This document shows positions 18,127 through 18,744 of a stretch of 18,744 nt of DNA, one piece after another (position 1 is the stretch's first letter; each line of letters starts with the position of its first letter). The position numbers and the translations under genes were made by a program. The notes beneath the pieces were generated by a model, which made no database searches, was not told the DNA's origin, and saw only the letters and a program-made list of their open reading frames with translations. The DNA comes from Basidiobolus heterosporus B8920 (Eukaryota > Basidiobolomycota > Basidiobolomycetes > Basidiobolales > Basidiobolaceae), in assembly GCA_000697455.1 (NCBI GenBank), contig JNET01033202.1:1-18744 (forward strand). Direction: 5' to 3'.

Positions 18127-18707
18127 GAAAAAGAACCCACTAGAATAGTCCAATGATGAGTACTATTGTTATTAGCGTTTAGCAACTTTAATTGTCAAGC
18201 GAGGTTAGGTATTTATCAATTATTAATTTAGTAAAGCCTAGAGTTGCATACTTTTCATACATGAGAAAACGTTGACTTTCTCTTCCTCTTTCAGCTGCCT
18301 TATTATAACATTTAACTATCTATTGAGTTGCTTCTCAGTATAGACGGCATATCACATGGTATCCGCCCATAGATACCTAGATTTGGATGTACATGACCGG
18401 TTTTATTGGCACACATGAAAGTATGAACTTAGTCGGCAAATATTTCTCAGTTTCACGACTCTCAAATATTCATGGAAGCATTGGAAATTTTTTGAAGTAG
18501 GAGCATAATCATAACAGAAAGATGATTGGGTCATTTGAGCGGGACACGTCGCGATGAAATCCTCGATACTTGATGGTGACTAAATAGTGATACTAAGAAA
18601 GTGACTGAATCCTGAATAGTATACTTTGCTTGTTTTCCCATTTTACTGGTTATCGAATTCCTCCCACCTCCCTTCTGTTTGTCTAGTCATTACTCTATAT
18701 TCTTAAG
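18127..18707. other. Intergenic, no gene seen
   Basis: 3' region of the secreted-protein gene and presumed promoter of a gene that may start at 18708. A pyrimidine-rich leader (about 18660-18700) precedes that ATG. Nothing else is recognised. Confidence 0.4.
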
Positions 18708-18744
18708 ATGGAACCTAAAGAGTCTTGTTGTAAAATTGAACAAC
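18708..18744 (+). CDS. Possible 5' end of a gene cut by the window edge
   Basis: An ATG preceded by a pyrimidine-rich leader and TTCTTAAG opens a frame reading MEPKESCCKIEQ to the last base. Twelve codons are too few to identify a product; the call rests on the leader alone. Confidence 0.3.
   Translation, partial: MEPKESCCKIEQ

Overview
The window is nuclear DNA from a fungus. Three things point there: tandem plasma-membrane H+-ATPase (Pma1-type) genes, a Con7-like C2H2 transcription factor, and short spliceosomal introns (37 to 91 nt, donors such as GTAAGT/GTATGT, CTAAC- or CTGAC-like branch points). The lineage cannot be fixed from sequence alone; I would guess an early-diverging (zygomycete-grade) fungus. 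There are no tRNA or rRNA genes, no CRISPR array and no recognisable transposon.

Layout. 1-6095 is a head-to-tail array of three P3A-type H+-ATPase genes on the + strand. The first is cut by the window edge, so only its C-terminal 250 residues are present. The second is a complete, intronless 936-residue gene. The third has its two ends but lacks 1,830 bp of the middle. At that junction (5595-5613) lies an exact copy of the 19-bp Tn5/Nextera mosaic end used in sequencing libraries. The broken third copy is therefore almost certainly an assembly artefact, not biology. The second and third genes share near-identical tracts and a conserved promoter and leader.

6096-8533 holds a possible small minus-strand gene (6966-7217) and a candidate multi-exon + strand gene of unknown function (about 7410-8097). 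8534-11239 is a spliced gene for a membrane-anchored repeat protein. It has a signal anchor followed by proline-bounded Tyr/His-rich segments whose proline spacing takes only four values (8, 12, 15, 19 residues), then a long Ser/Ala/Gln/Glu/Val-rich helical tail. An in-frame TAG interrupts it, yet the repeat phase and 599 further codons are preserved.

11240-14348 has no gene I can support, only small repeats. 14349-14908 is a candidate three-exon gene for a small protein with three hydrophobic segments. 15676-16857 encodes the Con7-like zinc-finger regulator. 17649-18126 encodes a small secreted protein with one intron. A further gene may start at 18708 and run off the window.

The genes do not form an obvious pathway. 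The H+-ATPase array suggests dosage or differential regulation of plasma-membrane energisation. The other loci look like independent fungal genes. The strongest points to re-examine are the library adapter inside the third ATPase and the proline-interval repeat protein with its in-frame stop.
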